Assembly: GCA_023453025.1 (NCBI GenBank)
Contig: JAEXUD010000040.1
Span: 62,001-126,000, forward strand
Origin: Bacillota bacterium
GTDB taxonomy: Bacteria; Bacillota; Clostridia; Tissierellales; Sedimentibacteraceae
Length of the DNA: 64,000 nt
Direction: 5' to 3'
In this document: positions 17,576 to 26,570 of the stretch, in pieces
Layout of the letters: every line of letters starts with the position of its first letter
Position numbering within the stretch: the first letter of the stretch is position 1
Position numbers and translations under genes: made by a program
Notes under the pieces: generated by a model
Database searches by the model: none
Seen by the model: the letters and a program-made list of their open reading frames with translations, nothing else
Told to the model about the DNA's origin: nothing

Positions 17576-17977
17576 CTATTTTATCACAGCTCCATCGATA
17601 TTTGTAAATATATTTTCTTTTAAATCTTGACTGTTTACTGCAGTTATTACCTTATTGTTCATTGTGCTTATTATGAAGGCTTGATTTTCTATCATTACAA
17701 GCACATTTTTTAAACCTTTTTCCTTTGCTTGCTCTGCTGCTTCATTTAGCTTTTCTGTTACACCGGTACTGACATCAATATTTCTTTCTTTGACCCTTTC
17801 ACTGGCATGTTTTGAAAAAACAACTTTACTTTCAACCTCTTCGGCCTTTTTATCTGTAATTTTTTTATTTAAGATATCCTTAAAGTATGAATTGATTTCA
17901 TTGTTTCTAAGAGCAGTGTTAGGCTGAATATTGTTGTCTAAATTACTTATTTTCCTGATAAAATTAATATCAGTCAC
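17576..17977 (-). CDS. TIGR02530-family flagellar operon protein
   Basis: The 133-residue protein matches the conserved Firmicute flagellar operon protein found between flgD and flgE: FSKHASERVKERNIDVS, AAEQAKEKGLKNVLVMIEN, FIISTMNNKVITAVN. The start is GTG with AGGTG 5 nt upstream. The family has no settled function; its place beside the hook-cap and hook genes suggests a role in hook assembly or its control (inference). It is probably cytoplasmic. Confidence 0.9.
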   Translation of the reverse strand: MTDINFIRKISNLDNNIQPNTALRNNEINSYFKDILNKKITDKKAEEVESKVVFSKHASERVKERNIDVSTGVTEKLNEAAEQAKEKGLKNVLVMIENQAFIISTMNNKVITAVNSQDLKENIFTNIDGAVIK

Positions 17978-17988
17978 TTTATCACCTC

Positions 17989-18537
17989 TTATTTTTCTCC
18001 TCCGGCTTGAGGATCAATTATATCTTCTGGTAATTCCTCCTTTGATAAGGATTCATTTAAACTGTTTATACTTTCTAAAATACTGTTCAACGTTTCTTGC
18101 ACAGGATCAACTTCTTGTTGTTCATCTTGTATAATTTCCATTATATTTGAATACCCAAATTCCTCATCATTTACATACAGCCTTGCTTCTCCGCTGAAAA
18201 AAGTGACTTTCTGAACTATACCTTCTTGAATTTCCAATTCTCCTTGATTGTTATATCTTGCAACAATAACATTTTTACCAATGAGCGAAGTTACCTGTCC
18301 TTGCATGGACATTTCCGACAAATCCGACATTGCCTGCAATGACGAAAACTGAGCCATTTGTGCCATGAATTCTGTATTGTCCATGGGATTCATCGCATCC
18401 TGATTTGTCATTTGTGCAACCAGTAAATCCAGGAAATCCTGCATATCCAATGCTTCATTTTCTTCTTGCACCTTAAGATAATTTTCACTGTTGGAATTAC
18501 TCACCTGATAATTTGATTTATAAGCATTAACCTCCAA
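17989..18537 (-). CDS. flgD: Flagellar hook-capping protein FlgD
   Basis: The 182-residue protein has the FlgD signature FLDLLVAQMTNQDAMNPMDNTEFMAQMAQFSSLQ near residues 35-75, followed by a short beta domain. FlgD caps the growing hook and is discarded later. The start codon is TTG, supported by AAAGGAG 6 nt upstream and no nearby ATG. It lies between fliK and the TIGR02530 gene, as in other Firmicutes. Confidence 0.93.
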   Translation of the reverse strand: MEVNAYKSNYQVSNSNSENYLKVQEENEALDMQDFLDLLVAQMTNQDAMNPMDNTEFMAQMAQFSSLQAMSDLSEMSMQGQVTSLIGKNVIVARYNNQGELEIQEGIVQKVTFFSGEARLYVNDEEFGYSNIMEIIQDEQQEVDPVQETLNSILESINSLNESLSKEELPEDIIDPQAGGEK

Positions 18538-18551
18538 TTTTAACTCCTTTG

Positions 18552-19724
18552 CTATAGTTTCGAATTTTTTAAGTCAATGAGCTCTGAAAAAGTATTGTCC
18601 TCATCATTGGGGTCTTTTTCATTTTCACTGTAGTAATAGTTTCTGTGCTTATTGTGCCCATTTTGTTGGTCGTAATTTTCATTGTACTTCTCCGCATTGT
18701 CTTGATTGTAATTCAGCGGTTGATTATCATATTGAGCTTCATTGGCTTTTACAACAACATTAACTGATGACTCAGTTGCTTTATTTAATATGTTTGCAAG
18801 CTCTTTAGTACCGGAAGATAATATTTTTTGTGTTTCCTCATTTAATGCTTTAATCTCAACAGTTATCTTGTTATCCTCAAAAATCATTTTAATATTTACC
18901 TTGCCAAGATTTTGAGGTTGGAGCTCCATTGTAACCTGCTTGATTTCTTTACCTGATGCTGAACCTTCTTTGAACATAAATTCTATTTTATCCTTTATCT
19001 GAGCCAGCACCTGGGGCTTTATCTGTGATGCTTCATCAGTTATAGTAATAATTTTGGTATCGTATTGAATCAAAGGCTCTTTTGGTAATATTAACTCTGA
19101 ACTGAAATCAATTTTATTTTTTTGCTTATCCTTGTATGTAGCAATATCAGTAACTAATTCCTCAAGTTTCTCAATTTGAAAACTACGCTTAGGAAAACTG
19201 CTTTCTGTTTTTTCAAAAACCGTTACATCCTGGTTATATTGTTCAGACCCCTTTGTAATAATAACAGAAACATCACTTCCTGAAACTAAAGCTTCAGATT
19301 CTGGTTTTTTAACAACAATTTTTTCATTGCCAAAGTTCATAAAATTCATCATTATCATGAAATTGTCTAATGCGTTTAACTTTGTTTTATCATCATCATC
19401 TACATCTGCTCCCGAATTTTCATTCAAGCCAAGGTTTATACCGCTTAAATCAGTTGAATCAGTTGAATCATCCAAATTTTTACTCTTGCCCATAATTAAA
19501 TTTATAATATTTAATTTCACATCCGTATCGGTTTTTTGATTTAATGCTTGGTTATTTTGGTTTAATATTTGATTGTTTTGATTTAATATTTGGCTATTTT
19601 GATTTTGGCTGATTAACATCATTAATTTTAAAAAAGTGTCCCGGCTGATATTAGCATTCTGGCTTTTTTGATTCAAATTAGGAGCACTTACATACATATT
19701 GTTTATACTTACATTGCTATTCAT
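18552..19724 (-). CDS. fliK: Flagellar hook-length control protein FliK
   Basis: The ~390-residue protein has a C-terminal FliK (Flg_hook) domain at about residues 240-330 containing VTMELQPQNLGKVNIKM. A low-complexity Gln/Asn-rich N-terminal part with repeated Q-I-L-N-Q-N-N units precedes it. It acts as molecular ruler and triggers the FlhB switch. AAAGGAGGT sits 6 nt before ATG 19724, so an upstream TTG at 19742 is rejected. The C-terminus is hydrophilic (Asn/Glu-rich). Confidence 0.9.
   Translation of the reverse strand: MNSNVSINNMYVSAPNLNQKSQNANISRDTFLKLMMLISQNQNSQILNQNNQILNQNNQALNQKTDTDVKLNIINLIMGKSKNLDDSTDSTDLSGINLGLNENSGADVDDDDKTKLNALDNFMIMMNFMNFGNEKIVVKKPESEALVSGSDVSVIITKGSEQYNQDVTVFEKTESSFPKRSFQIEKLEELVTDIATYKDKQKNKIDFSSELILPKEPLIQYDTKIITITDEASQIKPQVLAQIKDKIEFMFKEGSASGKEIKQVTMELQPQNLGKVNIKMIFEDNKITVEIKALNEETQKILSSGTKELANILNKATESSVNVVVKANEAQYDNQPLNYNQDNAEKYNENYDQQNGHNKHRNYYYSENEKDPNDEDNTFSELIDLKNSKL
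19545..19612. repeat. Imperfect tandem repeat in fliK
   Basis: Units of about 21 nt (TTTAATATTTG-TTTTG on the + strand) encode repeated Q-N-N-Q-I-L-N segments in the N-terminal part of FliK. Copy-number change would alter FliK length in frame. Confidence 0.6.
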
Positions 19725-19752
19725 TTTCTCACCTCCTTTCAATGATTAGATA

Positions 19753-20205
19753 TTATATTGCATATCCTTTTGTTATACTTTTGTTTGAAACAAATTCTTC
19801 AATAAAAATTTCTTCGTTTTTCATAAATACCTTATTATACTTTTCAAATTCTTTTTCTTTTAGTTTGTCAAGACTTGAAATTTCCATATTCATGCTTATA
19901 ATTTCTTGCCTTTTGGCTTCTATTTTCTTAAGAAGATTTTGTTTTTCTTCTTCTTTATTTTCAATTTGCTTCAATATGCTGTTCATTAACATCTTATAAT
20001 ATGCTAATTCTCCTACTGATATTGAAACTGACGATTTATTAGTGAACTCATTATCTATTTCTGTTAAATGGATTTTTAAGCTGCTAATGTCTTCGTTAAT
20101 AATATTTAAATCATTATTTAAACTGCTTAGTTCAGCTTTATAGCTTTCTAATATCTGTTTTTTTATTTCTAAGACCTTTTGCAGTGAAAAACTAAATTTT
20201 TTCAA
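19753..20205 (-). CDS. fliJ: Flagellar export chaperone FliJ
   Basis: The 150-residue protein is almost entirely coiled coil and begins KKFSFSLQKVLEIKKQ, the FliJ opening motif. FliJ sits in the FliI ATPase ring and links it to FlhA. The start is TTG with GGGGGT upstream. Position between fliI and fliK is standard. Confidence 0.92.
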   Translation of the reverse strand: MKKFSFSLQKVLEIKKQILESYKAELSSLNNDLNIINEDISSLKIHLTEIDNEFTNKSSVSISVGELAYYKMLMNSILKQIENKEEEKQNLLKKIEAKRQEIISMNMEISSLDKLKEKEFEKYNKVFMKNEEIFIEEFVSNKSITKGYAI

Positions 20206-20242
20206 CTTATACCCCCATTTTTCAAATATTTTTATACCGGGA

Positions 20243-21553
20243 TTATATTTCAGCCATCAGTTTCAATACATCTTCATAAGTGTATTTATCATTAACTCCT
20301 TGCATCAGGAAGTCATTAACTCTGTCTATTTTACTTATTGCTTCATCCAGCTTTAAGTTTGTGCCTCTTTTGTATGCTCCGATAGAAATCAAATCATAAT
20401 TTGCATAATATATTGATAAAATATCTCTTATTTTTTTAGCATTATCGTTATGCTCCTTAGCTGCAATATCATTCATCAGCCTTGATATGCTTCCATTTAT
20501 ATCTATTGCAGGGTAGTGATTTGAATTTGCCAGTTTTCTTGTCAGTACTATATGTCCGTCTACAATCCCTCTTACAGTATCTGATATAGGTTCGTTAGTA
20601 TCATCCCCTTCAACCAGGACTGTGTAAATACCTGTTATTGAACCTTCAGTAAAGTTTCCGCTTCTTTCTAACAGCTTCGGGAGCTCTGCATAAATCGATG
20701 GAGTGTATCCTCTGGATACAGGCGGTTCACCTGTTGCAAGACCTATTTCTCTTTGGGCCATAGCAAACCTTGTTAGTGAATCCATCATTAAAAGCACATC
20801 TTTACCTTTATCTTTAAAATATTCCGCTATCGTTGTTGCAACTAATGCACATTTCATTCGAAGCATGGCGGGCTGGTCTGATGTTGCTATCACAAGAACC
20901 GACCTTTTTAATCCCTCTTCACCCAAATCTTTTTCAATAAATTCTCTTACTTCCCTGCCTCTTTCACCTACAAGCGCAATAACATTTATATCTGCCTTTA
21001 CATTTTTTGCAACCATTCCAAGCAACGTACTTTTTCCTACTCCGCTGCCTGCAAATATTCCCATACGCTGACCCTTGCCAATGGTCAAAAGACCATCTAT
21101 TGCTTTTACGCCAAAGCTTAAGGTACTATTTATTCTTGGTCTTGATAATGGATTTATATATTCATTGTCTACATAGCAATATTCTGCATTATTAAATTCC
21201 TCACCGTCATCAATCGGCTGACCTGTCGCGTCCACTATTCTTCCTATAAGAAAATCTCCCACAGGAATTTTCAACTTATTTTTTGTTGATTTTACTGTGT
21301 TTCCAAGACCAATACCATTTATATTCTCGTAAGGCATCAGGAGTACTCTGCCATCATTGAATCCTACAACTTCAGCACGTATTGCTTTGTCTGCGGTATC
21401 AGTTGTAATTTCGCAGACCTCTCCGATTTTGTACCTTCTACCTGTTGCTTCTATCATCATTCCAGATATTCTTTTTACTTTTCCTATGTAAGTATGAAAA
21501 TCTTCTTTTACTAATGATTCCTGAATACTCTTAAGTTTTTCTTCAAACTGCAT
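20243..21553 (-). CDS. fliI: Flagellar export ATPase FliI
   Basis: The 436-residue F1-like ATPase has Walker A GSGVGKST at residues 169-176, GERGREV, Walker B LLMMDSLTRFAMA, and the family signature PPVSRGYTPSIYAELPKLLERSG. It powers or assists export of flagellar subunits together with FliH and FliJ, encoded next to it. The start overlaps the end of fliH by 11 nt. Confidence 0.97.
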   Translation of the reverse strand: MQFEEKLKSIQESLVKEDFHTYIGKVKRISGMMIEATGRRYKIGEVCEITTDTADKAIRAEVVGFNDGRVLLMPYENINGIGLGNTVKSTKNKLKIPVGDFLIGRIVDATGQPIDDGEEFNNAEYCYVDNEYINPLSRPRINSTLSFGVKAIDGLLTIGKGQRMGIFAGSGVGKSTLLGMVAKNVKADINVIALVGERGREVREFIEKDLGEEGLKRSVLVIATSDQPAMLRMKCALVATTIAEYFKDKGKDVLLMMDSLTRFAMAQREIGLATGEPPVSRGYTPSIYAELPKLLERSGNFTEGSITGIYTVLVEGDDTNEPISDTVRGIVDGHIVLTRKLANSNHYPAIDINGSISRLMNDIAAKEHNDNAKKIRDILSIYYANYDLISIGAYKRGTNLKLDEAISKIDRVNDFLMQGVNDKYTYEDVLKLMAEI

Positions 21554-22331
21554 TTTTGCTTAGCACCATTTCTTTAAAATTATTTAACTGTGTATTTATG
21601 CCTGCATCCACTACACTGTCAGGCGTTTCAACAATAGCGCTGCCTTCCTCTAAATCTTCTGTAACTTCAAATTTCACATCATTTGATATTGTACGCAGTT
21701 CCTTTAACAGGTCTTTATCAGCTTGAACCGATATAACATCATCCTTGTTTGAGATATATACCTTAACCCATTCGACATTCCTGTAATCTTTAATAACATT
21801 TTTAATTATGCTTGATATTACATTACTTTTTGAATCAATTTTTTGTTTTATAATTTTTTCAGCTATATCAATTGCCAGTTTGCTTAACCCATTTTCATAC
21901 CGGTTGATTATTTCTTCTTTTTCTTCTTCAACCTTTTCGATCATATCTGAAAGCTCTTCAAGCTTTACTTGGTTTTGTTCTGCAAGTTTTTGCAAAACAT
22001 CTATTTTTCCTTCTTCATAGCCTTCGTCATAGCCTTTATTTTTTCCTATCTCCTTGCCTGCATTATAGCCATCTTCATAGCCTCTTTTTTTTAAGTCAGC
22101 TATTTCTATTTGAGCATTTCGTCTTGCGGCACTTACAATTTTTGCAGCTTCCTCTCTTGCTTCCTTCAGGATAATTTCCCTCTGATTGTATATTTCATAC
22201 AAGTCTTCTCTTGGAGTAGTTATAACCTTAGGTTCCGGCTGTTCGGTCTTTATTATTTTATTAACATGACTATTTTTTTTGTTATCAAAAACCACATATT
22301 CCGCCTTGATTATATTAGACAATAATATCAT
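21543..22331 (-). CDS. fliH: Flagellar export protein FliH
   Basis: The 262-residue protein has a central charged coiled coil with glycine-rich G-Y-x-D/E-G-Y-x-x-G repeats (KKRGYEDGYNAGKEIGKNKG region) typical of FliH. It ends in the FliH/YscL domain (LSKLAIDIAEKIIKQ). It binds FliI and the C-ring. The gene overlaps fliG upstream by 17 nt and fliI downstream by 11 nt, indicating tight translational coupling. Confidence 0.93.
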   Translation of the reverse strand: MILLSNIIKAEYVVFDNKKNSHVNKIIKTEQPEPKVITTPREDLYEIYNQREIILKEAREEAAKIVSAARRNAQIEIADLKKRGYEDGYNAGKEIGKNKGYDEGYEEGKIDVLQKLAEQNQVKLEELSDMIEKVEEEKEEIINRYENGLSKLAIDIAEKIIKQKIDSKSNVISSIIKNVIKDYRNVEWVKVYISNKDDVISVQADKDLLKELRTISNDVKFEVTEDLEEGSAIVETPDSVVDAGINTQLNNFKEMVLSKNAV

Positions 22332-23331
22332 CCTTTCCGCTTTTAGCTATAATAAGTTCTCCTTCTTCCTCCAGACGTCTGATAACAGAAACAATTCTTT
22401 GCTGTGCTTCTTCCACATCTCTTAAACGGATATTGTGGGTATATTCCAATTCCGACTTGATTGTTTCGGCCATTTTAGTTGACATATTGCCAAACAGCAT
22501 ATCTGATACTTCCTTGTTTGATCCTTTGATAGCATATACCAAATCCTTACTGTCAACTTCACGAAGAAATCTTTGAATGCTTAATGAATCCATTGTAACA
22601 ATATCTTCAAATACAAACATTCTCATTCTGATCTCATCAGCCAGCTTAGCATCCTTCTTATTAAGTTCATCAAATATATATTTTTCATTGCCTCTGTCCA
22701 TATTATTCATAACATCGGCAACATAGTTTACTCCGCCTATTTCTGTGAAATCTACCGAGACAATAGAATTAAACTTCTTTTCTAATTCTTCTTCGACATA
22801 TTTAATAATTTCAGGAGAAGTCCGATCCATTTTTGCTATTCTCTCAACCACATCAATACGCTTTTCTTTTGGAAGTTCAGATATTACAGCTGATGCCTGG
22901 TCCGCTCTTGCATAGGATAATATAAGTGCTATTGTCTGCGGGTGTTCATTTTGTATTATAGTCAAAAGGTTTTTATAATCCGCCTTTCTCAAAAAGTCAA
23001 AGGATTTAGATCTTAATGTCTTTGTTACTCTTTCTAAAAGGCTTGATGCAGTCTGTGCACCAAATGCTTTTTCAAGTACATTTCTTGCATATTCCAAGCC
23101 GCCTTCAGTTATTACCTTTTGCGTGAGACATAAATCGTAAAAATCCTTGAGAGTATTCTCCATCACGCTGGGGTTTAACTGTTGCAGCCTTGAAATTTCA
23201 TATGTAAGCTGTTCTATTTCATCTTCCTTTAAATACTTGTATATTTTTGATGCATCGTCCGCTCCAAGAGAAATAATAATTGCTGCGGCTTTTTGCTTTC
23301 CTGATAATTTAGATTCAGCCATATTAGTCAT
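22315..23331 (-). CDS. fliG: Flagellar motor switch protein FliG
   Basis: The 338-residue protein has the three FliG domains, with LSGKQKAAAIIISLG at the N-terminus, the middle EHPQTIALILSY motif and the C-terminal torque helix (MFVFEDIVTMDSLSIQRFLREV). It links the MS-ring to FliM and the stators. Two in-frame ATGs (23331 and 23322) compete; AAGGAG is 3 nt from the first and 12 nt from the second, so the start is uncertain by 3 codons. It overlaps fliF by 8 nt. Confidence 0.96.
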   Translation of the reverse strand: MTNMAESKLSGKQKAAAIIISLGADDASKIYKYLKEDEIEQLTYEISRLQQLNPSVMENTLKDFYDLCLTQKVITEGGLEYARNVLEKAFGAQTASSLLERVTKTLRSKSFDFLRKADYKNLLTIIQNEHPQTIALILSYARADQASAVISELPKEKRIDVVERIAKMDRTSPEIIKYVEEELEKKFNSIVSVDFTEIGGVNYVADVMNNMDRGNEKYIFDELNKKDAKLADEIRMRMFVFEDIVTMDSLSIQRFLREVDSKDLVYAIKGSNKEVSDMLFGNMSTKMAETIKSELEYTHNIRLRDVEEAQQRIVSVIRRLEEEGELIIAKSGKDDIIV

Positions 23332-24895
23332 CTTCTCCTTTCAGCCATGTCCTTAAAAGCTGGGCCGATATTTCAGGATTAGCAGCCGTGAAATCCTTAA
23401 GCTGCTTTTTAATAACTTGTTCTGTTGTTTCCTTTAATACAATTTCATCATGTATATCTGCCCATGAAAAGTCGTTTGTAACAGCTGCTTCAGTTGACTC
23501 ATCTGATTTATCAGCTTTATTCTTTTTCCTTCTTCTGAATATCAAGCTGATAATAAATATTAAAACAGCCAGCACAGCTAATCCGATACCTCCGTAAATC
23601 AGTATATCTCTTAACTGAATTGCATTTTCAACACCTGGATCATTTGTAGCAGCAGGTATCGCCGGTGCATCAGGATCATAGAATGCCATGTTGTGAAGCG
23701 CAATGTCTTCGGTGCTGATTCCGGCTGAAAAAGCTATAAGCTCTTTAATTTCATTAATCTCATCATCATTCATGTTCACTTTATTTATTACTGCAGCAAC
23801 CGTAAGTTCTTCAATTTTTCCCGGATTATGTTCTATTTGTTCCTTTAGCTGACTTACCAGATAATTAATAGAATTTGAGTCCCTGAAAAATATATTTTCT
23901 CCTTCTATTACTACTCCCGGATAAGTGGGCACCTCGGCATTTGTTTCAGTACCTGCAACCCCGCCGGTGGTTTCACCCGGTCCTGTAATTTCTCTGTCAT
24001 TATGTGTTTCACTTGGAACTCCCAGCTTTGTTTCTTCGTCAGGTAAATATTGTAGTATTTCACTTATTTTTTTATCAAAATTAATAGTACATTTTGAAGA
24101 AACCTTGATATTTTCAGGACCGTATATTTTTGCCAAGAATTCAGTAACATCTTTCTCGGTTTCCTTTTCAAATTCTTTTTCCACTTCTAATTTAAGCTTT
24201 ATAGTATTTGTATACTGCATTTCACTGTCAACAACCAGGCTGTTACCTTCGGTATCAATAATTGCAACATTTTCTTCTTTTAAGCCTTTTATACTCTTAA
24301 CAACCAGCTGCATGATGCCGTTTGTTTGTGATGTTGATAAGAAATAACCGTTAGCGAGGTTTACCTTTACTGATGCTGATGATTCTTGTTTGTCTGATTC
24401 CCATGCAAAACTTTTGTCTTCAGGTAAATTGATTGTTACAATAGCTTCTTTAACTCCATCAATTGTTTCGATTGAATCCTGAAGTCTTTCCTGTAATTGA
24501 AAAATTTCATATTGCCTTTTTTCATAATCGGTAGTCATAAAATCAATGTTCTGAGTAAATAAATCATAATTTGAACCGGTTCGAGGATGTCCGGATTGTG
24601 CAAGCTTCATCCTTAAGGTACTTTCTTGTTCTTGTGGAATAAGTATTGTTCCGTCATTCTCATATTTATAATCTACATTGTTTTCTTGGAGCTGCTGCAT
24701 TACCTCAACTGTTTCTTCCTCATCTATATTTCTGAAAAGAACTACATAGTCCTTCCTGTTAAGAATGAGAGTTATAGTAAATGCAATAACAATTAATCCG
24801 AAAAGTCCGCCTATTATTAACTTTTTTTTATTTCCGCTAAGTTTTCCCCAAAACTCCGTTATATTGTTCCAAATATTTTTAAATTGCTCTGCCAT
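23324..24895 (-). CDS. fliF: Flagellar MS-ring protein FliF
   Basis: The 523-residue protein has two membrane helices (about residues 27-47 and 430-455), the secretin-like ring-building motifs with YVVLFRNIDEEE and AIVTINLPEDKSF, and a cytoplasmic C-terminal segment that binds FliG. It forms the MS-ring on which the motor is built. Length and layout are normal for FliF. Confidence 0.96.
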   Translation of the reverse strand: MAEQFKNIWNNITEFWGKLSGNKKKLIIGGLFGLIVIAFTITLILNRKDYVVLFRNIDEEETVEVMQQLQENNVDYKYENDGTILIPQEQESTLRMKLAQSGHPRTGSNYDLFTQNIDFMTTDYEKRQYEIFQLQERLQDSIETIDGVKEAIVTINLPEDKSFAWESDKQESSASVKVNLANGYFLSTSQTNGIMQLVVKSIKGLKEENVAIIDTEGNSLVVDSEMQYTNTIKLKLEVEKEFEKETEKDVTEFLAKIYGPENIKVSSKCTINFDKKISEILQYLPDEETKLGVPSETHNDREITGPGETTGGVAGTETNAEVPTYPGVVIEGENIFFRDSNSINYLVSQLKEQIEHNPGKIEELTVAAVINKVNMNDDEINEIKELIAFSAGISTEDIALHNMAFYDPDAPAIPAATNDPGVENAIQLRDILIYGGIGLAVLAVLIFIISLIFRRRKKNKADKSDESTEAAVTNDFSWADIHDEIVLKETTEQVIKKQLKDFTAANPEISAQLLRTWLKGEDD

Positions 24896-24923
24896 TTATA
24901 GCTCCTAAAATATATGAGAACTG

Positions 24924-25226
24924 TTATACTCCCATACGCATTATTTCATTGTATGCATCTAAAGCTTTATTTCTCAGCTGTATCATCAGATCCAATGATA
25001 ATTCCGCTTTTTGCGCATTTATCATTAAATTATGTACATCGTCACTTTCTCCGATCGACAGCTTGTATATATCTTCATCTACCTTTGCTTCAGCTTCAAC
25101 ATAATTGTCAAGAGCATCATCAAAAATAGATTTAAACGATATTTCGTTTTCTTTTTTGCTTATTGATTTGCCTAATTCCCCTGATTGATTTATATCCTTT
25201 ATTGGTTGTATCGGTTTAATAAACAT
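24924..25226 (-). CDS. fliE: Flagellar hook-basal body protein FliE
   Basis: The 100-residue protein ends with the FliE core ANKAELSLDLMIQLRNK-like pattern (here NAQKAELSLDLMIQLRNKAL), which joins the MS-ring to the rod. It lies between flgC and fliF in canonical order. GGGAGG precedes the ATG. Confidence 0.94.
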   Translation of the reverse strand: MFIKPIQPIKDINQSGELGKSISKKENEISFKSIFDDALDNYVEAEAKVDEDIYKLSIGESDDVHNLMINAQKAELSLDLMIQLRNKALDAYNEIMRMGV

Positions 25227-25228
25227 TG

Positions 25229-25660
25229 TTACCTCCCAATTTCTAACGCCTTTACTGCCATTTGCTTAGTAGTATTCAAAGCCGTTATATTTGCCTGGTA
25301 TGCTCTGTAAGCTTCCATCATATCAACAGTTTCTTTTAACGAATCTACATTTGGCATTCTCACATAACCATTTTCATCAGCATCCGGATGCTCAGGATTA
25401 AAAATAAGTTTAAACTCGCTTTGATCCTCTGTTATTTCCGTTACTTCTACTCCGCCTGCTTCATAATCATTTAAATTCTGAACCAGCATATTTTTAAAGT
25501 CTGATGTTGAAGAAAGTACAACCATTTTCCTTCTGTACGGTCCTCCGTCTTCTGTTCTCGTTGTGTCCATATTTGCTATATTCTCTGAAATTACATCCAT
25601 TCTTAGTCTTTGCGCAGTAAGACCTGAGCCGCTTATATTAAGCGAATTTAAAAAAGACAT
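25229..25660 (-). CDS. flgC: Flagellar rod protein FlgC
   Basis: The 143-residue protein carries the rod motif RMDVISENIANMDTTRTEDGGPYRRK and the C-terminal NVDSLKETVDMMEAYRAYQ motif of FlgC. It is a proximal rod subunit. It is the second gene of the operon, 15 nt after flgB. Confidence 0.95.
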   Translation of the reverse strand: MSFLNSLNISGSGLTAQRLRMDVISENIANMDTTRTEDGGPYRRKMVVLSSTSDFKNMLVQNLNDYEAGGVEVTEITEDQSEFKLIFNPEHPDADENGYVRMPNVDSLKETVDMMEAYRAYQANITALNTTKQMAVKALEIGR

Positions 25661-25675
25661 TGCTACCTCCGTAAG

Positions 25676-26065
25676 TTATTTTTTTCCTTCTGAAATTACA
25701 GATTTTAGTTTTGAAAAATAAGAATTTATTTCTGTCACTGTATACATATATTGAAGCTGTGTCTGTGCTAATTGCAAGTTTTCTTTTTCTAAATCAACAT
25801 TGTTTCCGTCAAGTCTTAATGATTGATTGTCGTTTTCTTGCATTACTATATTGCTGGTATTGATTTGCTTGTTAATTTCCGAAGTATTTTTTCCGTCTAC
25901 CATCTCCAGGTTCGCCTTTAAGATATTCTCAAAATCGACAAACTTACTTTTATAGCCGGGTGTAGAATAGTTTGCTATGTTTTCCATTGTAACTTGCTGC
26001 CTGAGCCATAGTCCGTCAAGGCTTTTATTCAGCAAATTTAGTTTAGTGTTTTCAATGATTTTCAT
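25676..26065 (-). CDS. flgB: Flagellar rod protein FlgB
   Basis: The ~129-residue protein has the FlgB features LWLRQQVTMENIANYSTPGYK and a C-terminal helix with QLQYMYTVTEINSYF. It is the first gene of the large fla/che operon and follows the riboswitch-terminator leader at 26095-26245. ATG 26065 is chosen because GGGGAGG lies 9 nt before it; ATG 26074 touches the site directly. Confidence 0.94.
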   Translation of the reverse strand: MKIIENTKLNLLNKSLDGLWLRQQVTMENIANYSTPGYKSKFVDFENILKANLEMVDGKNTSEINKQINTSNIVMQENDNQSLRLDGNNVDLEKENLQLAQTQLQYMYTVTEINSYFSKLKSVISEGKK

Positions 26066-26094
26066 AATCCTCATCCTCCCCTTAAAAATGGGTA

Positions 26095-26135
26095 CAAAAA
26101 ATATAATTTATCAGCCATTGCTCAATAAATTATAT
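26095..26135 (-). terminator. Intrinsic terminator after c-di-GMP riboswitch, ahead of flgB
   Basis: On the - strand an exact 11-bp stem (26125-26135 with 26101-26111, ATATAATTTAT / ATAAATTATAT) with a 13-nt loop is followed by six T residues. It ends about 30 nt before the flgB start. Its position directly behind the aptamer makes it the likely expression platform, so ligand binding would decide between termination and read-through. Confidence 0.85.
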
Positions 26136-26159
26136 ATATACATTAAATTACAATATATT

Positions 26160-26245
26160 ATTGTATTGGCAACTGGCAGCCGTAGATTTCATCCTTAGGC
26201 CCTATAGCTTTGTGTCACTGTCTTTCGGCAGCTTTACTTTTTTCA
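26160..26245 (-). promoter_or_regulatory. Cyclic-di-GMP-I (GEMM-I) riboswitch aptamer upstream of flgB
   Basis: Read on the - strand, the leader shows the GEMM-I landmarks in order: GTAAAGC, a stem capped by a GAAA tetraloop, GACACAAAGC, GGGCCTAAGG (the tetraloop receptor side), and GGCTGCCAGTTGCC at the 3' end. These line up with the known GACGCAAAGC, GGCCTAA and GGTAGC-GGGTTACC elements of c-di-GMP-I aptamers. It lies between a sigma-A promoter and an intrinsic terminator in front of flgB, the same place as the C. difficile flgB riboswitch. It should make the flagellar operon respond to c-di-GMP, most likely as an off switch. Confidence 0.88.
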
Positions 26246-26284
26246 ATTATTAATTTTTTGTTAACATTTCTTTAATATAATGCT

Positions 26285-26313
26285 ATTATAATTGAAAATA
26301 CAACAAAATGCAA
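26285..26313 (-). promoter_or_regulatory. Sigma-A promoter of the fla/che operon
   Basis: On the - strand, -35 TTGCAT (26313-26308), a 17-bp spacer and -10 TATAAT (26290-26285) precede the riboswitch by about 40 nt. This predicts a leader of roughly 210 nt before flgB. Confidence 0.75.
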
Positions 26314-26444
26314 GCTTTTTTGACATATTATCCATATGTATATTATTAACTATATTTTTGTAATTATAATTTTTTTAATTGAATATATATTCCACGAATG
26401 TATTAGTGCAAAATTCAAATCCAGTAATAACAACGCAAAAAACA

Positions 26445-26491
26445 AAAAATAGAAATAGGGATATTATATAAATATCCATATTTCTATTTTT
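26445..26491 (-). terminator. Terminator behind csrA
   Basis: A 20-bp stem with one mismatch (26472-26491 with 26445-26464) and a 7-nt loop is followed on the - strand by T-rich sequence (ATTTTTTGTTTTTTG). It closes the flgM-csrA operon. The rest of the 26075-26570 gap holds the flgB promoter, riboswitch and terminator listed separately; the A/T-rich remainder shows nothing else. Confidence 0.8.
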
Positions 26492-26570
26492 ATTTTGTTT
26501 TATAATATAAAAAAATATACAAAAAAATCAAAATGAAGATAAAAAAATTTTTTTGAAGTTTTATATTTTT

